DNA from: Carpediemonas membranifera
Lineage: Eukaryota; Fornicata
NCBI GenBank assembly: GCA_019828565.1
Contig: JAHDYR010000062.1
Coordinates: 124,001 to 188,000, forward strand
Direction: 5' to 3'
Length of the DNA: 64,000 nt
Made by a program: the position numbers and the translations under genes. The notes below the pieces were generated by a model. The model did no database searches, was not told the origin of the DNA, and saw only the letters and a list, made by a program, of their open reading frames with translations. Below are positions 49,990 to 62,232 of the stretch, one piece after another; positions within the stretch are counted from its first letter, which is position 1; each line of letters begins with the position of its first letter.

Positions 49990-52900
49990 GAGTCGGACGC
50001 GAACGGGCAGCGCGCTCCTGGAATCAGCAGAGCGATACTCACTCCACGTATTCCGGTAGCGCGCGGTCCGGCGCCCTCCGCCCGCCTCGATGCTCGGCCG
50101 ACCCAACTCGACCCTCGTCTGGATGCGACAGAGCAGGCGATTCCGGCCGAGCTCTGGATCTGAATAGTAGACATACATGGTGCGTTTACTGACAGTGCGC
50201 TGCGTGCGTGCAGCGTGAGTGTGGGGTGTTCATTCAGAGTCGAGATGTGACTCGACCCCCAAATGGCGAGTCGGACGCGAACGGGCAGCGCGCTCCTGGA
50301 ATCAGCAGAGCGATACTCACTCCACGTATTCCGGTAGCGCGCGGTCCGGCGCCCTCCGCCCGCCTCGATGCTCGGCCGACCCAACTCGACCCTCGTCTGG
50401 ATGCGACAGAGCAGGCGACTCCAGCCGAGCTCTGGAGATGAATAGTAGATGCATATGGTGCGTTTTACTGACAGTGCGCTGCGTGCGTGCAGCGTGAGTG
50501 TGGGGTGTTCATTCAGAGTCGAGATGTGACTCGACTCCCCAAAAACGATGAGTCGGACGCGAACGGGCAGCGCGCTCCTGGAATCAGCAGAGCGATACTC
50601 ACTCCACGTAGTCCGGTAGCGCGCGGTCCGGCGCCCTCCGCCCGCCTCGATGCTCGGCCGACCCAACTCGACCCTCGTCTGGATGCGACAGAGCAGGCGA
50701 TTCCGGCCGAGCTCTGGATCTGAATAGTAGATGCATATGGTGCGTTTACTGACAGTGCGCTGCGTGCGTGCAGCGTGAGTGTGGGGTGTTCATTCAGAGT
50801 CGAGATGTGACTCGACTCCCCAAAAGCGATGAGTCGGACGCGAACGGGCAGCGCGCTCCTGGAATCAGCAGAGCGATACTCACTCCACGTAGTCCGGTAG
50901 CGCGCGGTCCGGCGCCCTCCGCCCGCCTCGATGCTCGGCCGACCCAACTCGACCCTCGTCTGGATGCGACAGAGCAGGCGACTCCGGCCGAGCTCTGGAT
51001 CTGAATAGTAGATGCATATGGTGCGTTTACTGACAGTGCGCTGCGTGCGTGCAGCGTGAGTGTGGGGTGTTCATTCAGAGTCGAGATGTGACTCGACCCC
51101 CAAAAACGATGAGTCGGACGCGAACGGGCAGCGCGCTCCTGGAATCAGCAGAGCGATACTCACTCCACGTATTCCGGTAGCGCGCGGTCCGGCGCCCTCC
51201 GCCCGCCTCGATGCTCGGCCGACCCAACTCGACCCTCGTCTGGATGCGACAGAGCAGGCGATTCCGGCCGAGCTCTGGATCTGAATAGTAGATGCATATG
51301 GTGCGTTTACTGACAGTGCGCTGCGTGCGTGCAGCGTGAGTGTGGGGTGTTCATTCAGAGTCGAGATGTGACTCGACTCCCCAAATGGCGAGTCGGACGC
51401 GAACGGGCAGCGCGCTCCTGGAATCAGCAGAGCGATACTCACTCCACGTAGTCCGGTAGCGCGCGGTCCGGCGCCCTCCGCCCGCCTCGATGCTCGGCCG
51501 ACCCAACTCGACCCTCGTCTGGATGCGACAGAGCAGGCGATTCCGGCCGAGCTCTGGATCTGAATAGTAGATGCATATGGTGCGTTTACTGACAGTGCGC
51601 TGCGTGCGTGCAGCGTGAGTGTGGGGTGTTCATTCCAGAGTCGAGATGTGACTCGACTCCCAAATGGCGAGTCGGACGCGAACGGGCAGCGCGCTCCTGG
51701 AATCAGCAGAGCGATACTCACTCCACGTATTCCGGTAGCGCGCGGTCCGGCGCCCTCCGCCCGCCTCGATGCTCGGCCGACCCAACTCGACCCTCGTCTG
51801 GATGCGACAGAGCAGGCGACTCCAGCCGAGCTCTGGAGATGAATAGTAGATGCATATGGTGCGTTTACTGACAGTGCGCTGCGTGCGTGCAGCGTGAGTG
51901 TGGGGTGTTCATTCAGAGTCGAGATGTGACTCGACTCCCCAAAACGATGAGTCGGACGCGAACGGGCAGCGCGCTCCTGGAATCAGCAGAGCGATACTCA
52001 CTCCACGTAGTCCGGTAGCGCGCGGTCCGGCGCCCTCCGCCCGCCTCGATGCTCGGCCGACCCAACTCGACCCTCGTCTGGATGCGACAGAGCAGGCGAT
52101 TCCGGCCGAGCTCTGGATCTGAATAGTAGATGCATATGGTGCGTTTACTGACAGTGCGCTGCGTGCGTGCAGCGTGAGTGTGGGGTGTTCATTCAGAGTC
52201 GAGATGTGACTCGACTCCCAAAACGATGAGTCGGACGCGAACGGGCAGCGCGCTCCTGGAATCAGCAGAGCGATACTCACTCCACGTATTCCGGTAGCGC
52301 GCGGTCCGGCGCCCTCCGCCCGCCTCGATGCTCGGCCGACCCAACTCGACCCTCGTCTGGATGCGACAGAGCAGGCGACTCCAGCCGAGCTCTGGAGATG
52401 AATAGTAGATGCATATGGTGCGTTTACTGACAGTGCGCTGCGTGCGTGCAGCGTGAGTGTGGGGTGTTCATTCAGAGTCGAGATGTGACTCGACTCCCAA
52501 AACGATGAGTCGGACGCGAACGGGCAGCGCGCTCCTGGAATCAGCAGAGCGATACTCACTCCACGTAGTCCGGTAGCGCGCGGTCCGGCGCCCTCCGCCC
52601 GCCTCGATGCTCGGCCGACCCAACTCGACCCTCGTCTGGATGCGACAGAGCAGGCGATTCCGGCCGAGCTCTGGATCTGAATAGTAGATGCATATGGTGC
52701 GTTTTACTGACAGTGCGCTGCGTGCGTGCAGCGTGAGTGTGGGGGTGTTCATTCAGAGTCGAGATGTGACTCGACCCCCAAAACGCTGAGTCGGACGCGA
52801 ACGGGCAGCGCGCTCCTGGAATCAGCAGAGCGATACTCACTCCACGTATTCCGGTAGCGCGCGGTCCAGCGCCCTCCGCCCGCCTCGATGCTCGGCCGAC

Positions 52901-55900
52901 CCAACTCGACCCTCGTCTGGATGCGACAGAGCAGGCGATTCCGGCCGAGCTCTGGATCTGAATAGTAGATGCATATGGTGCGTTTACTGACAGTGCGCTG
53001 CGTGCGTGCAGCGTGAGTGTGGGGTGTTCATTCAGAGTCGAGATGTGACTCGACTCCCCAAATGGCGAGTCGGACGCGAACGGGCAGCGCGCTCCTGGAA
53101 TCAGCAGAGCGATACTCACTCCACGTATTCCGGTAGCGCGCGGTCCGGCGCCCTCCGCCCGCCTCGATGCTCGGCCGACCCAACTCGACCCTCGTCTGGA
53201 TGCGACAGAGCAGGCGATTCCGGCCGAGCTCTGGATCTGAATAGTAGATGCATATGGTGCGTTTACTGACAGTGCGCTGCGTGCGTGCAGCGTGAGTGTG
53301 GGGTGTTCATTCAGAGTCGAGATGTGACTCGACTCCCAAAACGATGAGTCGGACGCGAACGGGCAGCGCGCTCCTGGAATCAGCAGAGCGATACTCACTC
53401 CACGTAGTCCGGTAGCGCGCGGTCCGGCGCCCTCCGCCCGCCTCGATGCTCGGCCGACCCAACTCGACCCTCGTCTGGATGCGACAGAGCAGGCGACTCC
53501 AGCCGAGCTCTGGATCTGAATAGTAGATGCATATGGTGCGTTTACTGACAGTGCGCTGCGTGCGTGCAGCGTGAGTGTGGGGTGTTCATTCAGAGTCGAG
53601 ATGTGACTCGACTCCCCAAAACGATGAGTCGGACGCGAACGGGCAGCGCGCTCCTGGAATCAGCAGAGCGATACTCACTCCACGTAGTCCGGTAGCGCGC
53701 GGTCCGGCGCCCTCCGCCCGCCTCGATGCTCGGCCGACCCAACTCGACCCTCGTCTGGATGCGACAGAGCAGGCGACTCCAGCCGAGCTCTGGATCTGAA
53801 TAGTAGATGCATATGGTGCGTTTACTGACAGTGCGCTGCGTGCGTGCAGCGTGAGTGTGGGGTGTTCATTCAGAGTCGAGATGTGACTCGACTCCCCAAA
53901 ACAGTCGAGTCCGGACGCGAACGGGCAGCGCGCTCCTGGAATCAGCAGAGCGATACCTCACTCCACGTATTCCGGTAGCGCGCGGTCCGGCGCCCTCCGC
54001 CCGCCTCGATGCTCGGCCGACCCAACTCGACCCTCGTCTGGATGCGACAGAGCAGGCGATTCCGGCCGAGCTCTGGATCTGAATAGTAGATGCATATGGT
54101 GCGTTTACTGACAGTGCGCTGCGTGCGTGCAGCGTGAGTGTGGGGTGTTCATTCAGAGTCGAGATGTGACTCGACTCCCAAATGCCGAGTCGGACGCGAA
54201 CGGGCAGCGCGCTCCTGGAATCAGCAGAGCGATACTCACTCCACGTATTCCGGTAGCGCGCGGTCCGGCGCCCTCCGCCCGCCTCGATGCTCGGCCGACC
54301 CAACTCGACCCTCGTCTGGATGCGACAGAGCAGGCGACTCCGGCCGAGCTCTGGATCTGAATAGTAGATGCATATGGTGCGTTTACTGACAGTGCGCTGC
54401 GTGCGTGCAGCGTGAGTGTGGGGGTGTTCATTCAGAGTCGAGATGTGACTCGACTCCCCAAAACGATGAGTCGGACGCGAACGGGCAGCGCGCTCCTGGA
54501 ATCAGCAGAGCGATACTCACTCCACGTAGTCCGGTAGCGCGCGGTCCGGCGCCCTCCGCCCGCCTCGATGCTCGGCCGACCCAACTCGACCCTCGTCTGG
54601 ATGCGACAGAGCAGGCGATTCCGGCCGAGCTCTGGATCTGAATAGTAGATGCATATGGTGCGTTTACTGACAGTGCGCTGCGTGCGTGCAGCGTGAGTGT
54701 GGGGTGTTCATTCAGAGTCGAGATGTGACTCGACCCCCAAAATGGCGAGTCGGACGCGAACGGGCAGCGCGCTCCTGGAATCAGCAGAGCGATACTCACT
54801 CCACGTATTCCGGTAGCGCGCGGTCCGGCGCCCTCCGCCCGCCTCGATGCTCGGCCGACCCAACTCGACCCTCGTCTGGATGCGACAGAGCAGGCGACTC
54901 CGGCCGAGCTCTGGATCTGAATAGTAGACATGCATAGGTGCGTTTACTGACAGTGCGCTGCGTGCGTGCAGCGTGAGTGTGGGGTGTTCATTCAGAGTCG
55001 AGATGTGACTCGACCCCCAAATGGCGAGTCGGACGCGAACGGGCAGCGCGCTCCTGGAATCAGCAGAGCGATACTCACTCCACGTATTCCGGTAGCGCGC
55101 GGTCCGGCGCCCTCCGCCCGCCTCGATGCTCGGCCGACCCAACTCGACCCTCGTCTGGATGCGACAGAGCAGGCGATTCCAGCCAGCTCTGGAGATGAAT
55201 AGTAGATGCATCATGGTGCGTTTACTGACAGTGCGCTGCGTGCGTGCAGCGTGAGTGTGAGGTGTTCGTTCAGAGTCGAGATGTGACTCGACTCCCCAAA
55301 ACGCGATGAGTCGGACGCGAACGGGCAGCGCGCTCCTGGAATCAGCAGAGCGATACTCACTCCACGTAGTCCGGTAGCGCGCGGTCCGGCGCCCTCCGCC
55401 CGCCTCGATGCTCGGCCGACCCAACTCGACCCTCGTCTGGATGCGACAGAGCAGGCGATTCCGGCCGAGCTCTGGATCTGAATAGTAGATGCATATGGTG
55501 CGTTTACTGACAGTGCGCTGCGTGCGTGCAGCGTGAGTGTGGGGTGTTCATTCAGAGTCGAGATGTGAGCTCGACCCCCCAAATGGCGAGTCGGACGCGA
55601 ACGGGCAGCGCGCTCCTGGAATCAGCAGAGCGATACTCACTCCACGTATTCCGGTAGCGCGCGGTCCGGCGCCCTCCGCCCGCCTCGATGCTCGGCCGAC
55701 CCAACTCGACCCTCGTCTGGATGCGACAGAGCAGGCGACTCCGGCCGAGCTCTGGATCTGAATAGTAGACATACATGGTGCGTTTACTGACAGTGCGCTG
55801 CGTGCGTGCAGCGTGAGTGTGGGGTGTTCATTCAGAGTCGAGATGTGACTCGACCCCCAAATGGCGAGTCGGACGCGAACGGGCAGCGCGCTCCTGGAAT

Positions 55901-57534
55901 CAGCAGAGCGATACTCACTCCACGTATTCCGGTAGCGCGCGGTCCGGCGCCCTCCGCCCGCCTCGATGCTCGGCCGACCCAACTCGACCCTCGTCTGGAT
56001 GCGACAGAGCAGGCGATTCCGGCCGAGCTCTGGATCTGAATAGTAGACATACATGGTGCGTTTACTGACAGTGCGCTGCGTGCGTGCAGCGTGAGTGTGG
56101 GGTGTTCATTCAGAGTCGAGATGTGACTCAACCCCCAAATGGCGAGTCGGACGCGAACGGGCAGCGCGCTCCTGGAATCAGCAGAGCGATACTCACTCCA
56201 CGTATTCCGGTAGCGCGCGGTCCGGCGCCCTCCGCCCGCCTCGATGCTCGGCCGACCCAACTCGACCCTCGTCTGGATGCGACAGAGCAGGCGATTCCGG
56301 CCGAGCTCTGGATCTGAATAGTAGACATACATGGTGCGTTTACTGACAGTGCGCTGCGTGCGTGCAGCGTGAGTGTGGGGTGTTCATTCAGAGTCGAGAT
56401 GTGACTCAACCCCCAAATGGCGAGTCGGACGCGAACGGGCAGCGCGCTCCTGGAATCAGCAGAGCGATACTCACTCCACGTATTCCGGTAGCGCGCGGTC
56501 CGGCGCCCTCCGCCCGCCTCGATGCTCGGCCGACCCAACTCGACCCTCGTCTGGATGCGACAGAGCAGGCGACTCCGGCCGAGCTCTGGATCTGAATAGT
56601 AGACATACATGGTGCGTTTTACTGACAGTGCGCTGCGTGCGTGCAGCGTGAGTGTGGGGTGTTCATTCAGAGTCGAGATGTGACTCGACCCCCAAATGGC
56701 GAGTCGGACGCGAACGGGCAGCGCGCTCCTGGAATCAGCAGAGCGATACTCACTCCACGTATTCCGGTAGCGCGCGGTCCGGCGCCCTCCGCCCGCCTCG
56801 ATGCTCGGCCGACCCAACTCGACCCTCGTCTGGATGCGACAGAGCAGGCGATTCCGGCCGAGCTCTGGATCTGAATAGTAGACATACATGGTGCGTTTAC
56901 TGACAGTGCGCTGCGTGCGTGCAGCGTGAGTGTGGGGTGTTCATTCAGAGTCGAGATGTGACTCAACCCCCAAATGGCGAGTCGGACGCGAACGGGCAGC
57001 GCGCTCCTGGAATCAGCAGAGCGATACTCACTCCACGTATTCCGGTAGCGCGCGGTCCGGCGCCCTCCGCCCGCCTCGATGCTCGGCCGACCCAACTCGA
57101 CCCTCGTCTGGATGCGACAGAGCAGGCGATTCCGGCCGAGCTCTGGATCTGAATAGTAGACATACATGGTGCGTTTACTGACAGTGCGCTGCGTGCGTGC
57201 AGCGTGAGTGTGGGGTGTTCATTCAGAGTCGAGATGTGACTCAACCCCCAAATGGCGAGTCGGACGCGAACGGGCAGCGCGCTCCTGGAATCAGCAGAGC
57301 GATACTCACTCCACGTATTCCGGTAGCGCGCGGTCCGGCGCCCTCCGCCCGCCTCGATGCTCGGCCGACCCAACTCGACCCTCGTCTGGATGCGACAGAG
57401 CAGGCGACTCCGGCCGAGCTCTGGATCTGAATAGTAGACATACATGGTGCGTTTACTGACAGTGCGCTGCGTGCGTGCAGCGTGAGTGTGGGGTGTTCAT
57501 TCAGAGTCGAGATGTGACTCGACCCCCAAATGGC
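49976..57534. repeat. Satellite array 2: 27 units of about 279 bp between two LINEs
   Basis: The same unit family as array 1, in the same phase. From the target motif at 49976 to the same motif at 57521 is 7545 bp, i.e. 27 units averaging 279.4 bp. Units in the middle (about 50.5-55.6 kb) are more divergent, with extra bases in C/A runs (CCCCAAAAACG, CCCCAAAAGCG) and a variant with CAGTCGAGTCCGG near 53902. The right third is enriched for CTCAACCCCC units. Confidence 0.95.
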
Positions 57535-58441
57535 AAAGAAAGAAATTTATGGTGCTTGGATTCTGACCCCGGACTGAGCTTGTTTCCCGTTGTCTTGGAG
57601 CTGAGTGCCCCGGGGGTACTGCCTATTTCCCGTGGCAAACTGGTCAGCAGCGTTTGCCTTGGGCTTTCGGTGCTACTGTCTCCGCGGAAAGCCGATTCCA
57701 ATCGCCCCAGAGGCCCTGCGGCCATCTCCGTGCAAATATGCTTTCCTGTCTCCCTGAAAGTCCGGCAACTATCCGGGGAGCCTGGGGGTCTGTCCTCGGG
57801 GCATTGACAGGCAGGATCGTCCTGCAGAACCTTGACTATGACACTCCTTGCTTCCCTGCAGTCCTTGTAGAGCCGTTCAGCCACGGCACCCTCTCGTCTG
57901 TCCGGTTCCCCAATTCCATGCCCCCTCGACTCTGTTAAGAAGCCTACCCGAAGGCGGGGAAAGTGACTAAGTCCATGCTGTCTACCCCGGTTAGGTGGCG
58001 TGGGTCAGGGCATGGGTGGTGTACCCCCAGGCACTAGGCCTGGTTGTCCTGTTACCCCTTACAACATTTCGCTTGCACTACATGTCCTTGGTTTCCCATG
58101 TCGTTAACAAGGGGCGGCAGGGGCACCTGTGCCCTCCGACCCCGTGGCCAGTCCCTGCAGTTTCCTTGGGGTCCCAACGAGTGGTGCAACCATATGAATA
58201 TGGATTTCCTTGACCTTATCCTTGCTCTGTCCTTGTTGCATGTCCTTTCTTTCTTATTTCTGGTCTGTCCTTCCTGTTGTTTCCTTGCAGTCGTTCCTTC
58301 CCTTGCTTTGGTTCCTGGCTGCCGGGATGCGTGGGGCCTTTCCTCACTGATCCCAGGAGCTTAGCACCAACGAGGGTGGTCCATAGCTGATTCCTTGTCC
58401 ATCCCTTCCCGGTCCTGGAGTCAGGGGTTCATGACATGCTT

Positions 58442-61400
58442 CTATTCCACCTTGAAGCTGTTGTAAACCTTTGCCAGTTCCCGTAGTCCTGCCGTGAGGC
58501 CTTCCCCAAATGTCCTCCGAGCCCCATATTATTAGTTGCTGTAATTCTAGGATGGGTCTTTCCTGGTACCATTCGCCCTGGGGGGCCCTGCCTTACTTCC
58601 AAGTCCTTAGTTTTGTGCTTCGCTGCTGTCCACAGCTTTTGTCCAAGCTTCTCCCCTGTCTACTGCCGGGCATTCACAGATTATGTGCGCTGCCGATCCC
58701 TAGCCTCTGGCCCTCTGCCCACTCCCTGATCATTTCCTGCTTCCTTGCTGGTCCTGGCTTTTTCCCTAATGATCCTGTAGAACAGGCTCACCTCCGACTC
58801 CTCCGAGCATAGGGGGCATAGTCTGCTAATTTCTCTCTTCAGGTCAGCGCCTTGGGCCAGCTCTGTGATGGCTCTCATAGGGCCCTCCCTCTCTCTGCCG
58901 ACGATGGGGATGGGCTGACATTGGCTGCAATGGATACAATTCTCTTCCATTCCGCCCTGCTTTGCCCCTTCCCAGCCTTTCGGTCTACCGTAGGCTTACC
59001 TTTGCAGACACTTGCTTAATTTCCCTTGTCCCCATGATTTCCATTAGTCCTAGTGCCGTACGGCTTTTGCACCGCTTCATCCACCCCCTCCTGATCGTTT
59101 CCATGCCATAATCCAGTAGCGCTGGTTTAGGGGCTCTCTCTGGTGCCCTCCAGTAGATGCTGCACTCTCCCCTAGCTTCCCACATAACCGTGCCCCGCCC
59201 CCATTCTCTGTTTCTGACTGGTATATCCCTGGTCCCTGTAGTTGACTATCCTTTTTGACTGCCAGCCATTCCATGTGTGCCTGGAGGTCCACCCATCCAT
59301 TCATCAGCCTCATGGCTGCGCCCCCTCCCGGTCCTGTTCCTGCCATGATTCCCTGCCAGTCATTCCAGATCCTTCTACCTCCCGGTGCGTTCCCCCACAC
59401 CTCGACTCCGAAGAGGATCCTGGGCCATATATATATTTCCAGTAGTAGCCTGCTCGCTAGTGCTGGCATGTTTGCCCTGGTCCACCCTGCCCATCTCACC
59501 AGTCTCTTGTACCTTTCGCTCTGCTCCTGTTTCCGCCTTATGCAGGCCGACGCTAGGGTCCTTCCCACTTGCGATCCATAATCCCAGGTATCTCGCCTCC
59601 TTCTCTGGCAGTAGTGTTACCCCCTCGATCCTGACTAGGGGCTGTTCTGTCCACGCTAATCATTACATTCTTCTGGGCGTTCACCCTCATTTCATGCTCT
59701 CTGATTATGTCCACCATTATGTTGGCGACCATCTGGCTATGCTCCGGTTTTGCTCCCTGTGACCGCAGTGTCATCCACAAACATGGTAAGTGCTGCCGGT
59801 AGTCGGTCGCTGAGGGTGGCTCGTGGTCCTTGGCGGTTCTCTGATGTCGTACCGTTCTCCCTTGATTTTTCTTTCTGGCCAGGTGGGGCCAGTTAGCCAT
59901 GAACAGCACAAACAGTGTCGGTGCCAGGACGCACCCTTGCTTAACTCCCCTGTTGGTTCTTTCCCATGCCTTTGCCCCCTTGACTGATATCCAGGGTTTC
60001 CTTTATTGTGCCTTGAATTGCCCTGATCAAGTGCTCCTCCACCCCCATACCCTGTAGCTTATCCATGAGAATGTCCCTTGGTACCGTGTCATATGCCTTC
60101 TCGATGTCCAGAAAGATTGACGTGGTCTCACCCCCTCCTGGTGCCGCTGCACGATGTACTGTATCTGCTGGATGACGTCCCTGTCTGACTGGAAACCAGC
60201 CTGTTCTCTTGGTATGAACCTTTTTCGTTGCTGCTTCCAGACGTATCTTGAGCAATCTACCATAGACCCTGTACAGCAGTGGTGTCAAGGATATTGGTCT
60301 ATATGATTCCGGCTTGACCCTTGGCTTCCCTTTTCTTGTGTATGGCCGACACTGTGGCATACTTCCATGCTTTGGGTACGTCGCCCTCCCTGTAGACCCT
60401 GTTGATGAGCCTCGTCACTTCCCTAAGGCCTTTCTCATCCAGCTCTCTCAGCATGTCTCCAGATGTGAGGTCAGGCCCTGGTGCGGTGTCCCTCCTGATC
60501 CTTTTTGATTGCGGCTTTGACCTCGCTTTCCTTGAACTCATTTCCGTCCCTGCCCTCCATGTCTTTCCAGGTGGGTTCCCTGCCTCTGCTGACTCTAGCA
60601 TACTGTTTGCAGAGGATCTCGCTGATGGCCGCCTTGTCCGTGGTTATCACTCCGTCCTTGAGGAGGCTCTCCGGCATTCCCTTGTATTGGTTGTCACACC
60701 ACCACCTTCTGATGGCAGCTTCCACTGAGGGCCCTTGAGGGCCCTATACCCCCTTTTTTGCACTTCTGCTGATGTCGGCCACCCATTTGGCCCTGCGCTC
60801 TCCCCAGTATTTCTCCAGCTCCTCTTTCATCCTTTCCTTCCTGGTCCTGTTGCCTATTTCTGTCCATGGGGTTCGCTGGAGTTCGCTCCACACTCCGTTC
60901 CCGAACACTTTGTCCCTTGCCTTTGCTCCCCTGTTGTTCACTGGGTCGCCCATGCATGCTCTTATAGTCTCTTCCCATTGGTCCGAGCTCTTGATCCTGT
61001 TCGGCTTTGGGACTGTGACTGGCCCCTCCTTCTTTTTCATGGGCCGGGTGTGCACCTCGGGTATGGCCAGAGCCACGTCTCGCTCACTTCTGCCATAGTA
61101 CCGTTGTTCCTTCCATGCTAGTGTGATTCCATTGTGTGCTGAGCCCCCATACCCCGACCTTCTGAGACTCTACCACCTCAATCTCCGCCCCTGGATTCCT
61201 GGTGTTGTCACTGCAAAGTCCGGGGTTGATGTTCCTGATGTGAGCGTCCCAGACTTGGGTATGATGGCTTTGAGCCTGTGCTTCTCCATCATATCCTTCC
61301 ACCGGGTGGATCTTTCCATCTGGCCTGGGTCGATGTTCCAGTCTCCCATAATTATGGCCTCCATGCTCCCTTTCATGTCCATGATCTTCTGTATAGTGTC

Positions 61401-61902
61401 CCTGAATCCATCCTTCTCCTGCTTGCTGTGGCCGGATGGAGGGCCATACGTTGATGACTAGTATGTCCCTGCCGGTTCTCATTATGCTGGCTTGCACTCT
61501 TCCCGATAGGCTGTCCGTTATGCCGATGTCCCACTTTGCAGTTGCGTGTGGGCTCACTATCGATGCCGATGCCTTCCCTTGTTCCCTTCCATCTTGGCGC
61601 AGGTTCGTCATTGCCTGCTATGCCTAGTTGTCGGTTGATGCGGTGCTGACTTTTTGACATCCGCCTTTCGTTTTTCGTTGGCTAAGACCAGGTCCTCTTC
61701 CGTCTCCCTCCCTGCTGAGTGCGTAGTCAAGGTCCATGAAGCAATGAACCCTCGTATTCGCCGTTCTCCATGTCTCTTGTATGAGTACTGCCTCTATGTC
61801 CTTCAACCTTAGCTGAATCGCCGTTGCCATAGACGCCGTGAAGTCCTTTCCTCTTCCTATGTGTCCCTCTGTGTTCAGACTAAGTATCTTGTAGGTTACC
61901 AT
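58442..61902 (-). pseudogene. LINE ORF2 (copy 2): endonuclease and reverse transcriptase
   Basis: Same protein as in copy 1. Here the first ~80 codons, including LSLNTEGHIGRGKDFTASM, read in one frame from ATG 61902, and the end of the endonuclease (IIMGDWNIDPG, TPDFAVTTPG, STQWNHTSMEG) and the C-terminal zinc motif (CPLCSEESEVSLF, about 58750-58840) are clear. Indels elsewhere differ from copy 1, except the shared shift after FVDD (about 59760). Confidence 0.88.
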
Positions 61903-62232
61903 TGCCTTTGTCCTGTTTCCTTATCCTGCGAATTCCCAGAATTTGGGGCCCCAACTTCCCGCTCCTCTCCTGCTATCCTTGTCCTAACAAGGGGCTAGAT
62001 ACCGGTCTCGGTGACCCTTGTCAGGCCAACCTTGTTACCACCTGGTGACCTTCCATTCTTCGGGCGGGGTACTTGGGAGGGGGACGATATGACGTGACCC
62101 CCCCTTTGGCTGCCGCTACAGCCTACCGGCAGTGCATTTCAGCTAATGCCGGGCCCTGGAGTGGGAGCCAGGGCTTGTGAATTATAAAGAAAATGTTGCT
62201 TGTTCCTTGAAGAATACTGCTTTACCATGTCC

